This document shows positions 1 through 6,835 of a DNA stretch of 18,821 bases, piece by piece; within the stretch, counting starts at the first letter, position 1; every line of letters starts with the position of its first letter. Source of the DNA: JADJVL01 sp039812765 (lineage in GTDB: Bacteria > Acidobacteriota > Holophagae > Holophagales > Holophagaceae); contig JBDIBF010000059.1 in the NCBI GenBank assembly GCA_039812765.1, forward strand, positions 1-18,821. Reading direction: 5' to 3'. The position numbers were made by a program, and so were the translations under genes. The notes beneath the pieces are model-generated. The model was given only the letters and a program-made list of their open reading frames with translations. It had not been told where the DNA came from and searched no databases.

Positions 1-258
1 CCAGAGGTTCTCGTCGTAGCCCACGACGAGCGGGTCGGCCTCGGCCAGCACCAGTCGGATGCGGGTGGCGCCGTAGGTCTCCGAATCCGCGCAGTGCACC
101 ACCACCTCGTGGGCGCTCCACCTCCCCTCCGCCGGGCGCCACCGCCGGGCCTCCGGGGGGACTTCGGACCAAGCCTGGCGCAGCAGGGCTGGGCCCGCCT
201 CGTAGCGGTCCAGGAAGGCGTCGCGTTCGGCGGGGCTGAGGGGCGGGATCGTGGCCAT
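1..258 (-). CDS. DinB/YfiT-like protein (N-terminal 86 residues, cut by window edge)
   Basis: The first 86 residues of a DinB-superfamily four-helix-bundle protein are visible; the rest lies left of the window. The WRPAEGRWS stretch (residues 40-48), then His50 and His55 in a VVVHCADSE motif, and an RIR after it match the N-terminal half of YfiT-type DinB proteins. In that group a histidine at the HCADSE position is a metal ligand. Some relatives are thiol S-transferases (bacillithiol or mycothiol), but the substrate here cannot be told. There is no signal peptide, so it should be cytoplasmic. The ATG at 258 is preceded by a clear GGAGG. It diverges from the membrane protein gene starting at 380. 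Fold assignment is fairly sure; function is unknown. Confidence 0.8.
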   Translation of the reverse strand, partial: MATIPPLSPAERDAFLDRYEAGPALLRQAWSEVPPEARRWRPAEGRWSAHEVVVHCADSETYGATRIRLVLAEADPLVVGYDENLW

Positions 259-350
259 GGGGACCTCCGCCTCCATCCAAACATTTCCGCGGCCCGGATG
301 GCGCACCGGACCGCCGGGCCTGACGGGGTGGAAGCCCCCGCGGCCCGGGC

Positions 351-356
351 TAGGAT
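351..356 (+). promoter_or_regulatory. Candidate -10 box (TAGGAT) in a divergent intergenic region
   Basis: The 121-base gap at 259-379 separates the leftward DinB gene from the rightward membrane gene and must hold promoters for both. TAGGAT lies 23 nt upstream of the ATG at 380, in the same relative place as the -10 boxes proposed for other genes here. No convincing -35 box is visible 17 bp upstream, so the call is weak. Confidence 0.3.
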
Positions 357-379
357 GGGCGGAGCCCCCTGGAGTTTCC

Positions 380-742
380 ATGATGCGAAAGGTCCTGGCC
401 CTCGTCCTCGGCTGCGCCGCGGTCGCCCTGCTCTCGGTGGTCCTGGATCCGGTGGCGGCGACGGCGGTGAAGCCCTTCGCCCAGGGCCAGGGGCCCCTGT
501 TCGTCGTGGCCGTCTCCAACCTGGTGGCCCTCTTCCTGGCCTCCCTGGGCGGCGGCCTCGTCGCCACGGCCGTGGCGCACCACCGGGGCCCGGCAAACTT
601 GCTCGCCGCCCTGGCCTTCGTGGCGGGCCTGGGCTTCGCCCTTTCCCATAAGCAGGCCGGCGGGCCGGGCTGGTACCCCTTCGCCCTGCCGGTCGCGGGT
701 GCCCTCGGCACCTTCCTCGGCGGCTGGATCCGGGAGGTCTGA
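380..742 (+). CDS. Small four-helix integral membrane protein, hypothetical
   Basis: This is a 120-residue protein that I do not recognise. It has four hydrophobic segments at about residues 4-24, 40-66, 72-90 and 98-116, joined by short loops rich in Gly and Pro, so it should sit in the inner membrane. The second segment ends in a His-His-Arg loop at 67-69, which by the positive-inside rule would face the cytoplasm. Two ATG codons are adjacent at 380 and 383. The GGAG at 371-374 is 5 nt from the first and 8 nt from the second, so either could be used. It lies about 90 bp upstream of the DUF4126 gene on the same strand, which has its own promoter. The reading frame is well supported by composition and the ribosome site. 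Confidence 0.75.
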   Translation: MMRKVLALVLGCAAVALLSVVLDPVAATAVKPFAQGQGPLFVVAVSNLVALFLASLGGGLVATAVAHHRGPANLLAALAFVAGLGFALSHKQAGGPGWYPFALPVAGALGTFLGGWIREV

Positions 743-778
743 GGCTGCGGCCTGGCCGTCGCCCCGGAATTCCCGGGG

Positions 779-807
779 TTGACCCTGCCCCCGGCGGGCC
801 CTAGCCT
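779..807 (+). promoter_or_regulatory. Sigma-70-type promoter for the DUF4126 gene
   Basis: A -35 box TTGACC (779-784) and a -10 box TAGCCT (802-807) are separated by exactly 17 bp. The start codon is 25 nt downstream of the -10 box, leaving room for a short leader containing GGAGG at 824-828. This is sequence reading only; no transcript data are available. Confidence 0.55.
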
Positions 808-832
808 TCGTCGTTTCCGCACTGGAGGCTCC

Positions 833-1789
833 GTGCAGCCCTTGATCCACCTCGCCAGCGTCCTCGGGCTCAGCCTCGCGTCGGGCGTCAGCCTCTACCT
901 GGGCGTGCTGGTCACCGGGCTCTGCGTGCGCTTCCACTGGGTCACGGGGCTGCCGGGGGAACTGAACATCCTCGGCCATCCGGCGGTGATCACGGCGGCG
1001 GCCCTGCTCTACCTGCTGGAGTTCTTCGCGGACAAGATCCCCTTCGTCACGGTGGTCTGGGACTTCATCCACACCGTGGTGCGCCCGGTGGGCGGCGCCC
1101 TCCTCAGCCTGGCCGCGGTGGGGGACCTGCACCCGGCGGTGAAGGCCATCGCCATGCTGGTGGGCGGCACCCTCGCCCTGTCGGCCCACGGCACCAAGAT
1201 GGGCTTCCGCCTCGCCGCCCACACGGCCCCCGAGCCCGCCACCCACGCGGCCATCAGCGTGGCGGAGGACCTCTCCGTGGTGGGCATCCTCATGCTGGCC
1301 TACACCCATCCCGTGATCGCCAGCGTGGTGCTCTCCCTCCTGGTGGCCGCCATGGCCTTCCTCATCCCGCGGGTCCTGCGCACCCTGGGCTTCCTCTTCA
1401 CCAGCCTCGCCGGCCGCGTGCGGAGCTGGTTCGGCCCCGGCCCCGCCGCGGTGCCCGGCTGGGTGCTGGAGCGGGCCCTGGCCCTGGATCCCGGCGGCCG
1501 CGCCCGCGTCCTGGAGGCCTATGCGAAGGTCGTCAAGGGCGCGCCCCGGCTGGCCAACGGGTGGCTCGTGCGCGCCGAGACCCGCTGGCACTTCGTCTAC
1601 CGCGGCCTCTTCCGGCACAAGGTGGTGGACCTGGACGAGGGCCGCCTGGAGCCCCTGCGCGCCGACCGCGGCTGGTTCTACGACACCCTGCACTTCAGCC
1701 GCGACGGGAAGGTGATGAGCTTCTACGTCACCAAGGACCGCGCCGCCGCCGAGGCCGACCTGCTGGCGGCCAGCCCCGCAGGGGCCTGA
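833..1789 (+). CDS. DUF4126 family membrane protein with C-terminal extension
   Basis: A 318-residue protein. Residues 1 to about 200 match the DUF4126 family: hydrophobic segments at about 8-30, 50-64, 84-98, 103-118, 145-158 and 160-182, with the family-like EFFADKIP (63-70), WDFIHT (76-81) and VRPVGG (83-88). The molecular function of the family is unknown to me. After a Gly/Pro linker (201-208) a soluble domain of about 110 residues follows, with alternating aromatic and charged residues (WHFVYRG, WFYDTLHFS). I do not recognise this domain, and it may not be general in the family. The GTG at 833 is preferred over the upstream frame opening at 779 because GGAGG sits 4 nt before it and the upstream part overlaps the promoter. 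Its stop is 9 bp from the end of the convergent lipoprotein gene. Confidence 0.8.
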   Translation: MQPLIHLASVLGLSLASGVSLYLGVLVTGLCVRFHWVTGLPGELNILGHPAVITAAALLYLLEFFADKIPFVTVVWDFIHTVVRPVGGALLSLAAVGDLHPAVKAIAMLVGGTLALSAHGTKMGFRLAAHTAPEPATHAAISVAEDLSVVGILMLAYTHPVIASVVLSLLVAAMAFLIPRVLRTLGFLFTSLAGRVRSWFGPGPAAVPGWVLERALALDPGGRARVLEAYAKVVKGAPRLANGWLVRAETRWHFVYRGLFRHKVVDLDEGRLEPLRADRGWFYDTLHFSRDGKVMSFYVTKDRAAAEADLLAASPAGA

Positions 1790-1798
1790 TGACGGACC

Positions 1799-2218
1799 TC
1801 ACTGGACCGTGATGGTGCCCTTCATGTTGTTCGAGGCGCAGTGGGAGCCGCAGTAGAAGGGGAAGGTGCCCGCGGTGTTGAAGGTGTAGGTCGTCTGGAA
1901 GCCCTGGACCTGCAGGCCGTTGCTGCCGAAGAGGCCGTCCGGCGAGCAGCCTGATCCGGAGTGCAGGTCGTGGCCGCTGGACTGCCAGAGGAAGGTCACG
2001 GTGGTGCCCCGGGCCACGGTGAGGGTGGCGGGCTGGAAGACGTTCTCCGCGGTGCCGTAGGCTCCGGTGCCGCCCACGTAGATGGTGTTCGGCGGCGGAT
2101 TGTTGTTGCCGCCGGAACTGCTGCCGCCATAGCCGCCTCCTCCTCCACCACCGCAGGAGGGAAGGGAGGCGGTGGCCGCCAGGAGCATGAAGGCGAGGAT
2201 GTGGGGCCGGGGGCGCAT
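1799..2218 (-). CDS. Cupredoxin-like copper-binding lipoprotein
   Basis: A 139-residue exported lipoprotein. The N-terminus has Arg residues, a hydrophobic core and a lipobox LPSC ending at Cys22, followed by a flexible Gly/Ser/Asn/Pro linker (23-43). Residues 44-139 look like a plastocyanin/azurin-type fold. A candidate type-1 copper site is His83 (in SSGHDLHSG), Cys123, His126 and Met132. The Cys-x2-His-x5-Met loop is longer than the usual Cys-x2-His-x2-Met of pseudoazurin or amicyanin. Cys91 and Cys127 could form a disulfide. The likely role is periplasmic electron transfer or copper handling, which is inference. GGAG stands 5 nt before the ATG. It diverges from the MocR regulator, a common arrangement for a regulator and its target. 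No terminator is visible in the 9-bp gap to the DUF4126 gene. Confidence 0.85.
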   Translation of the reverse strand: MRPRPHILAFMLLAATASLPSCGGGGGGGYGGSSSGGNNNPPPNTIYVGGTGAYGTAENVFQPATLTVARGTTVTFLWQSSGHDLHSGSGCSPDGLFGSNGLQVQGFQTTYTFNTAGTFPFYCGSHCASNNMKGTITVQ

Positions 2219-2241
2219 GGGAACTCCGGGGGGATCCGCCC

Positions 2242-2269
2242 ATCATCCGGCCCCGGGGGCCGCGGCCAA
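2242..2269 (-). promoter_or_regulatory. Candidate promoter of the cupredoxin gene with a palindrome in the spacer
   Basis: Read on the minus strand, TTGGCC (2264-2269) and GATGAT (2242-2247) are 16 bp apart. A perfect palindrome with 7-bp arms around one base (CGGCCCC-g-GGGGCCG, 2248-2262) fills the spacer. A protein bound there would block the promoter. The adjacent MocR-type regulator is the obvious candidate, but in DNA this GC-rich a short palindrome can arise by chance. Confidence 0.3.
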
Positions 2270-2351
2270 GATCCGGTGGGGAAATGGGCGGGAGGCCGGT
2301 CCTTGACGGCCCCCCGGGCAGCCCTGGAAGGTGGGAACGGACCTCCTCACC

Positions 2352-3824
2352 ATGGCCACCTGGGACCTGCCCATCGACCTCGACCGCAGCCGCGAGGCCA
2401 CGCTCTACCTCCAGATCGCCAGCGCCATCCAGGAGGGCATCCGCAAGGGCCGCCTGAAGCCCGGCGATCCCCTGCCCGGGACCCGGGCCCTGGCGGAGCG
2501 CCTCGGCGTGAACCGCAACACGACGCTGGCCGCCTACCGGGAACTCGCCGCGGAGGGCTGGGTGGAGACGGAGCCCGACAGCGGCACCTTCGTCAGCGGG
2601 ACGGCGCCGGTGGACCTCGGCCCCGGCAGCACTGTCGCCGCGGCGGACTCCGGCTCCTGGACCAGCCCCTCGCCCGCGCCCGACGAGCCCTTCTTCCAGC
2701 CCCCGGCGGTGGCGCGGGACGGCTTCCAGCTCCTGCCCGACCTGCCGGACGTGCGCCTCGCCCCCACCGGCGCCATCCACCGCGCCTACGGCCGGGCCCT
2801 GCGCCTCCAGCAGCAGCGCGCCCTGCAGCCCGGCTGGGACCCGCGGGGCCACCTGCACCTGCGGGCCTCGCTGTGCCAGCTCCTGCGGGAGCTGCGGGGC
2901 CTGGCCTTCGAGCCCGGCAACCTCGTCCTCACCCGGGGCATCATGGACACCCTCCACCTCTGCTCCCTCGGCCTCTTCGGTCCCGGCGACGCGGTGGTGG
3001 TGGAGAACCCCGGCCCCTTCCGCCTCGCCGAGTCCTTCCGCCACGCCGGCGCCCGTCTCATGAGCGTGCCCGTGGACGCCGAGGGGATGGACGTGGAGGC
3101 CCTGGCGGCGCTCATGGAACGCGAGCCCGTGAAGCTCGTCTGCGTCACCGCCAACGCCCAGGTGCCCACCCACGCCCGGCTCTCCGCCCCCCGGCGGAAG
3201 CGGCTGCTGGCGCTGGCCCGGACCAGCGGCGCGAGCGTCCTGGAGGCGGACCTGAGCCTGGGCTTCCATCCCGAGGGCCGGCCCAGCCTGGCCCTGGCCG
3301 CGGACGACGAGGAGGGCCGCGTGTTCTACCTCGCGACCCTGGAGCAGATGCTGGCGCCGGGCCTGCAGGTGGGCTTCCTCGCAGGCCCCGCGCCGGACAT
3401 CAAGGCCATGGCCAAGCGCCACCAGCTCATCGAATGGCCCGGCAACCTCCTCCAGGAGGCCAGCCTCGAGGAGCTGTTCCGGGACGGCGAGATCCACCGC
3501 CACCTCCGCCGCATCCGCAAGGTGGCCGACGAGCGCCGGGCCGCCATGGTGGACCGCGTCCAGCTCCACCTCGGCGCCTTCGCCGACGTGGAGGATCCGA
3601 GGGAGGGCCTCGCGCTCTGGGTCGCCGTCCGCCGCCCCGAGCGCATCGACGCCTGGGTCGACCGCTGCGCCGCCAAGGGCGTGGTCTTCTACCCCGGCCG
3701 CATCTACGAATTCCTGCGCGACCCTCTGCCCTTCGTGGCCCTGGGCTTCGCGGCCCACACCGTCGAGGAGCTGAACGAGGCCTGCCTGCGGATGGCGGAA
3801 GCCTGGCGCGAGGTGCAGGGCTAG
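2352..3824 (+). CDS. MocR-type GntR/aminotransferase-fold regulator lacking the PLP lysine
   Basis: A 490-residue protein with a GntR winged helix-turn-helix at about residues 10-82 (TLYLQIASAI, GDPLPGTRALAERLGVNRNT, GTFV) and a fold-type I aminotransferase-like domain from about 125 to 485. In PdxR/GabR relatives the PLP lysine lies in SFSK-TLAPG. Here the aligned stretch reads TLEQMLAPG (329-337), so Gln332 replaces the lysine. The usual EDDYDSEF segment reads EADLSLGF (298-305), losing the Asp and Tyr that hold the PLP ring. So the ligand domain probably does not form a PLP aldimine. ATG 2352 is chosen to give the usual short N-terminus; an in-frame GTG at 2331 is possible but has no spaced ribosome site. 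It diverges from the cupredoxin lipoprotein, a possible target. Regulator call is sure; effector unknown. Confidence 0.9.
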   Translation: MATWDLPIDLDRSREATLYLQIASAIQEGIRKGRLKPGDPLPGTRALAERLGVNRNTTLAAYRELAAEGWVETEPDSGTFVSGTAPVDLGPGSTVAAADSGSWTSPSPAPDEPFFQPPAVARDGFQLLPDLPDVRLAPTGAIHRAYGRALRLQQQRALQPGWDPRGHLHLRASLCQLLRELRGLAFEPGNLVLTRGIMDTLHLCSLGLFGPGDAVVVENPGPFRLAESFRHAGARLMSVPVDAEGMDVEALAALMEREPVKLVCVTANAQVPTHARLSAPRRKRLLALARTSGASVLEADLSLGFHPEGRPSLALAADDEEGRVFYLATLEQMLAPGLQVGFLAGPAPDIKAMAKRHQLIEWPGNLLQEASLEELFRDGEIHRHLRRIRKVADERRAAMVDRVQLHLGAFADVEDPREGLALWVAVRRPERIDAWVDRCAAKGVVFYPGRIYEFLRDPLPFVALGFAAHTVEELNEACLRMAEAWREVQG

Positions 3825-3876
3825 GCGGGTCTTCAGGCTTTGGGCCCCGGTCCTCGCCCTTAGATCTTGCCCTCGC

Positions 3877-3910
<34 letters not shown>

Positions 3911-3919
3911 CCAAAGGTG

Positions 3920-3962
3920 CTCGAGTCCACCGCGGCGGCCCTTTCGCCGCGGCGGACTCGAG
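3920..3962. repeat. 18-bp inverted repeat (hairpin) after the hexamer array
   Basis: CTCGAGTCC-A-CCGCGGCG at 3920-3937 is matched by its reverse complement at 3945-3962 with one mismatch, around a 7-base loop (GCCCTTT). Flanking DNA downstream is rich in GCGC steps. As RNA it would be a very stable stem on either strand. There is no T-run after it, so it is not a classic terminator for the MocR gene, although it could still slow polymerase or protect the 3' end. It could also be a copy of a dispersed palindromic repeat family. Confidence 0.75.
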
Positions 3963-4109
3963 CGCAAGCGCGCGCAGCGCGCCAAACCGCCCATCCCGGG
4001 CCGAACCCCAGCACCTGCCACGATCCCTCTCCCCGCTTCAACCCTCCCCCGGACTGCCCCCTTCCTCCGCGCTTGCGGTAGCGTTCCTCATCCCGCCCCC
4101 GGAGTTCCC

Positions 4110-4958
4110 ATGGCCGTCCCCGCGACCCTGCTCACCAACCTGCCCCTCTTCGAGACCCTCGGCCCGGAGGAGCGGGACCTGCTGGCCAGCGTGGTGGACC
4201 TTCGCGGGGTGAAGGCGGGGGACTTCCTCTTCAAGGCCGGCGACCCCGGCCAGGCCATGTACATCGTGGTCTCCGGCCAGATCGAGATCTCGGTGACGGA
4301 CCGGGCGGGCCAGAAGATCGTGCTCAACGACTGCCGGGTGGGGGACGCCTTCGGGGAGCTGGCCATGCTGGACGCCGGCCCCCGCAGCGCCTCGGCCCTC
4401 GCCGTGGAGGACACGGAGCTGGTGGAGCTGGACCGCAGCGACGTGCTGCTGCTGGTGACCCGCCGGCCCGAGTCCGCCCTGCACATGCTCGGGGCGCTGG
4501 GCGCCATGACCCGCAAGGCGGACATGCTCCTGCGCACCCGGGTGGCGCGCAACGCCAACGAGGAGATCGAGGAGCAGCAGACCTTCGTGGAGCGCCTCGC
4601 CGACTGGATTGCCGCCTTCAGCGGAAGTATGACCTTCCTGTTCCTGAACGCCGTCTGGTTCGGCCTGTGGATCTGGCTGAACGTCAGCGGCATCTGGCGC
4701 TTCGATCCCTACCCCTTCGGCCTGCTCACCATGATCGTGAGCCTCCAGGCCATCTTCCTGAGCATCTTCGTGCTGCTGGCCCAGAACCGCCAGGCCGCCA
4801 AGGACCGGGTCCGCGACGACCTCGAGTACGAGATCAACGTCAAGGCCGAGCTGGAAGTGGCCCACCTCCACGAGAAGGTGGAGGAGATCCGCGAGGGCAT
4901 GCTGGTGCGCCTCCAGCGCATGGAGGGCATGCTGGCGGACCTCCACCGGCAGCGCTGA
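4110..4958 (+). CDS. Cyclic-nucleotide-binding domain fused to DUF1003 membrane domain
   Basis: A 282-residue protein with three parts. Residues about 8-125 form a CRP/PKA-type cNMP-binding domain; the phosphate-binding cassette FGELAMLDAGPRSASALA (81-98) keeps the Glu83 and Arg92 needed for cAMP or cGMP binding. Residues about 157-228 match DUF1003, with hydrophobic segments at about 172-192 and 203-225. Residues 228-280 are charged and heptad-like, probably a cytoplasmic coiled coil. There is no DNA-binding domain, so it is not a CRP-like transcription factor. It may be a membrane protein whose state follows a cyclic nucleotide; this is inference. ATG 4110 has GGAG 5 nt upstream and a TAGCGT (4079-4084) that could be a -10 box. 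The alcohol dehydrogenase gene follows 84 bp later on the same strand. Confidence 0.9.
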   Translation: MAVPATLLTNLPLFETLGPEERDLLASVVDLRGVKAGDFLFKAGDPGQAMYIVVSGQIEISVTDRAGQKIVLNDCRVGDAFGELAMLDAGPRSASALAVEDTELVELDRSDVLLLVTRRPESALHMLGALGAMTRKADMLLRTRVARNANEEIEEQQTFVERLADWIAAFSGSMTFLFLNAVWFGLWIWLNVSGIWRFDPYPFGLLTMIVSLQAIFLSIFVLLAQNRQAAKDRVRDDLEYEINVKAELEVAHLHEKVEEIREGMLVRLQRMEGMLADLHRQR

Positions 4959-5042
4959 TCTGGACAGGGCCGCGCACCCGGAAGTGCCCGCTTCCCCTCC
5001 AGGCGTCCCGGAGGACAATCAGGACCGTCCCCCGGAGCCTTC

Positions 5043-6083
5043 ATGCCCACGAAAGCCTACGCCGCCACGTCGCCCACCTCGCCCCTCGCCCCCTGGACCT
5101 TCGAGCGCCGCGCCGTCGGCCCGAAGGACATCGCCATGGACGTCGCCTACTGCGGCATCTGCCACTCGGACATCCACCAGGTCCGCGACGAATGGCACAA
5201 CGCCACCTATCCCATGGTGCCGGGCCACGAGATCGTGGGGCGCGTCACCGCCGTGGGCGCCGAGGTCACGAAGTTCAAGGTGGGCGACCTGGCGGGCGTG
5301 GGCTGCCTGGTGGACAGCTGCCGCACCTGCCCTCCCTGCGCGAAGCACCTCGAGCAGTTCTGCGAGGCGGGCCCCTCCTGGTCGTACAACAGCACGGAGC
5401 GGGACAAGACGACGCCCACCTACGGCGGCTACAGCAGCGACTACGTGGTGACCGAGGACTTCGCCCTGAAGATCAGCCCCAAGCTCGACCTCGCCGCCGC
5501 CGCGCCCCTGCTCTGCGCCGGCATCACCACCTACAGCCCCCTGCGCCACTGGAAGGTGGGCCCGGGCTCGAAGGTGGGCGTGGTGGGCCTGGGGGGCCTG
5601 GGCCACATGGCGGTGAAGCTGGCCGCGGCCATGGGCGCCGAGGTGACCATGCTGAGCACCTCGCCTTCCAAGGAGGCCGACGCCCGCAAGCTCGGGGCCG
5701 CCGGCTTCGCCAACACGAAGGACCCCGAGACCTTCAAGCGCCTGGCGGGCCGCCTCGACTTCATCCTCGACACCATCTCCGCGCCCCACGACTACAACAC
5801 CTACCTCGGGCTGCTGAAGGTGGACGGCGCCATGGTCCTCGTGGGTGTGCCCCCGGAGCCCACCCCCGTGGCCGCCTTCCCCCTCATCACCGGCCGGCGC
5901 ACCCTGGCGGGCTCCCTCATCGGCGGGCTCAAGGAGACCCAGGAGATGCTCGACTTCTGCGCCGACCACGGCATCGTCAGCGAGGTGGAGGTCATCCCCG
6001 TGCAGCAGGTGAACGAGGCCTACGAGCGCATGATGCGGAACGACGTGCGCTACCGCTTCGTGCTGGACCTCTCCACGCTCTGA
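5043..6083 (+). CDS. Zinc-dependent NADP-type alcohol dehydrogenase (CAD/YahK-like)
   Basis: A full-length 346-residue medium-chain dehydrogenase/reductase that should interconvert aldehydes and primary alcohols in the cytoplasm. Catalytic zinc ligands are Cys40 (CGICHSD), His62 with Glu63 (PGHE) and Cys158 (LLCAGITTY). The structural zinc site is Cys93, Cys96, Cys99 and Cys107. The Rossmann motif GLGGLGH is at 182-188, and the STSPSK segment (205-210) after the second strand is typical of NADPH-preferring cinnamyl alcohol dehydrogenase relatives such as YahK. GGAG stands 5 nt before the ATG. The gene ends 15 bp before a strong hairpin terminator. The substrate cannot be told; relatives are broad aldehyde reductases. 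All key residues are present. Confidence 0.95.
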   Translation: MPTKAYAATSPTSPLAPWTFERRAVGPKDIAMDVAYCGICHSDIHQVRDEWHNATYPMVPGHEIVGRVTAVGAEVTKFKVGDLAGVGCLVDSCRTCPPCAKHLEQFCEAGPSWSYNSTERDKTTPTYGGYSSDYVVTEDFALKISPKLDLAAAAPLLCAGITTYSPLRHWKVGPGSKVGVVGLGGLGHMAVKLAAAMGAEVTMLSTSPSKEADARKLGAAGFANTKDPETFKRLAGRLDFILDTISAPHDYNTYLGLLKVDGAMVLVGVPPEPTPVAAFPLITGRRTLAGSLIGGLKETQEMLDFCADHGIVSEVEVIPVQQVNEAYERMMRNDVRYRFVLDLSTL

Positions 6084-6098
6084 GACGGCTCCCCGACG

Positions 6099-6130
6099 CG
6101 CGAAGGGCCTCCCGCGGGAGGCCCTTCGCG
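6099..6130. terminator. Bidirectional hairpin terminator between convergent genes
   Basis: A near-perfect palindrome: CGCGAAGGGCCTCCC (6099-6113), two bases GC, then its exact reverse complement (6116-6130). It sits between the end of the dehydrogenase (6083) and the end of the exported DinB gene (6145), which point at each other. The T-run is weak on the plus side (TGTTC), but placement and stem strength argue for termination in both directions. Confidence 0.8.
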
Positions 6131-6144
6131 TGTTCAGGATGCGC

Positions 6145-6762
6145 TCAATGCCCGGCGGGCCTCGGCCGGCTGGCGGGAGGGATGATGCCGTTCATGCGCA
6201 GGTAGACCACCATCTGGCCGTAGTGGTCCATGCCGTGGAAGGAGAGCAGGTTGGCGATGCCCGCCAGGGTGAGCATGCCGTCCATGAAGGGGTTCTTCAC
6301 CTCCTTGGTGGCGTTGGCGGCGGTGAGGCTGCGGATGGCCTTGGTGGAGTAGGCGAAGGAGTCCTTCATGAACTTCAGGATCTCGGCCTTGGTCTTGAGG
6401 TTGTCGGGGCCCATCTCGGGGTTCCCGATCTCCACCGGGGGCTTCTCGCCGAGGATGATGCTGCCCAGGAAGTAGTTGATGGCCGCGACGTGCTTCACCT
6501 GCTGGGCGTAGGTCTTCACGCCCTTGAACTCGCCGTTGGTGGGGGCGAAGCCGAACTTGTCCTCGGGCATGGCGTCGGCGGCGCCCATGAACTGGCCCAC
6601 CACCCACTGGTAGGTGCCGTCCAGGGCCTGGCCGACGGTGGCGTCCATCTTCTTCGGGGCGGGCTTCGCGGCGGCCTTCTTCTCCGCGGGCTTGGCGGCC
6701 ATGTCCTGGGCGGCCATGGGCGCGGCCAGGGAAAGGGCGAGCATGAGGGGCAGCGTGCGCAT
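6145..6762 (-). CDS. Exported DinB-fold protein (paralogue 1, last gene of the PIG-L operon)
   Basis: A 205-residue protein with a cleavable signal peptide (MRTLPLMLALSLAAPMAAQ, cut near residue 19), then an Ala/Lys/Pro linker (20-38) and a DinB-type helical bundle. The metal triad of DinB proteins is visible as His91 (VKHVAAIN), His176 and His180 (FHGMDHYGQ). DinB members are metal-dependent, and several characterised ones transfer thiols; an exported position is less usual, and the reaction here is unknown. A strong AAGGAGG lies about 6 nt before the ATG, just after a 12-bp hairpin. It is closely similar to the next gene upstream (6836-7420) in EFKGVKT, KTKAE, HYGQ and YLRMNGI, so the pair arose by duplication. 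The operon ends at the terminator below 6130. Confidence 0.9.
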   Translation of the reverse strand: MRTLPLMLALSLAAPMAAQDMAAKPAEKKAAAKPAPKKMDATVGQALDGTYQWVVGQFMGAADAMPEDKFGFAPTNGEFKGVKTYAQQVKHVAAINYFLGSIILGEKPPVEIGNPEMGPDNLKTKAEILKFMKDSFAYSTKAIRSLTAANATKEVKNPFMDGMLTLAGIANLLSFHGMDHYGQMVVYLRMNGIIPPASRPRPAGH

Positions 6763-6774
6763 CGGTTCCTCCTT

Positions 6775-6807
6775 GGGGGTTGGGGGCCCAGCTTACCCCC
6801 AACCCCC
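6775..6807 (-). repeat. Perfect 12-bp hairpin abutting the ribosome site of the last operon gene
   Basis: GGGGGTTGGGGG (6775-6786) and its exact complement (6796-6807) flank a 9-base loop. In the minus-strand mRNA the stem lies in the 73-base gap between the two DinB genes and ends directly before AAGGAGG. It could attenuate read-through, protect the downstream mRNA from decay, or affect ribosome access. There is no U-run, so simple termination is unlikely. Confidence 0.8.
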
Positions 6808-6835
6808 GCGGAGGGGGAGACGCGATCTCAAAGGC

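Noticed and set aside
2331..2351. GTG at 2331 as start of the MocR gene
   Set aside because: GGAAG directly abuts it with no spacing; ATG 2352 gives the normal N-terminus for the family.
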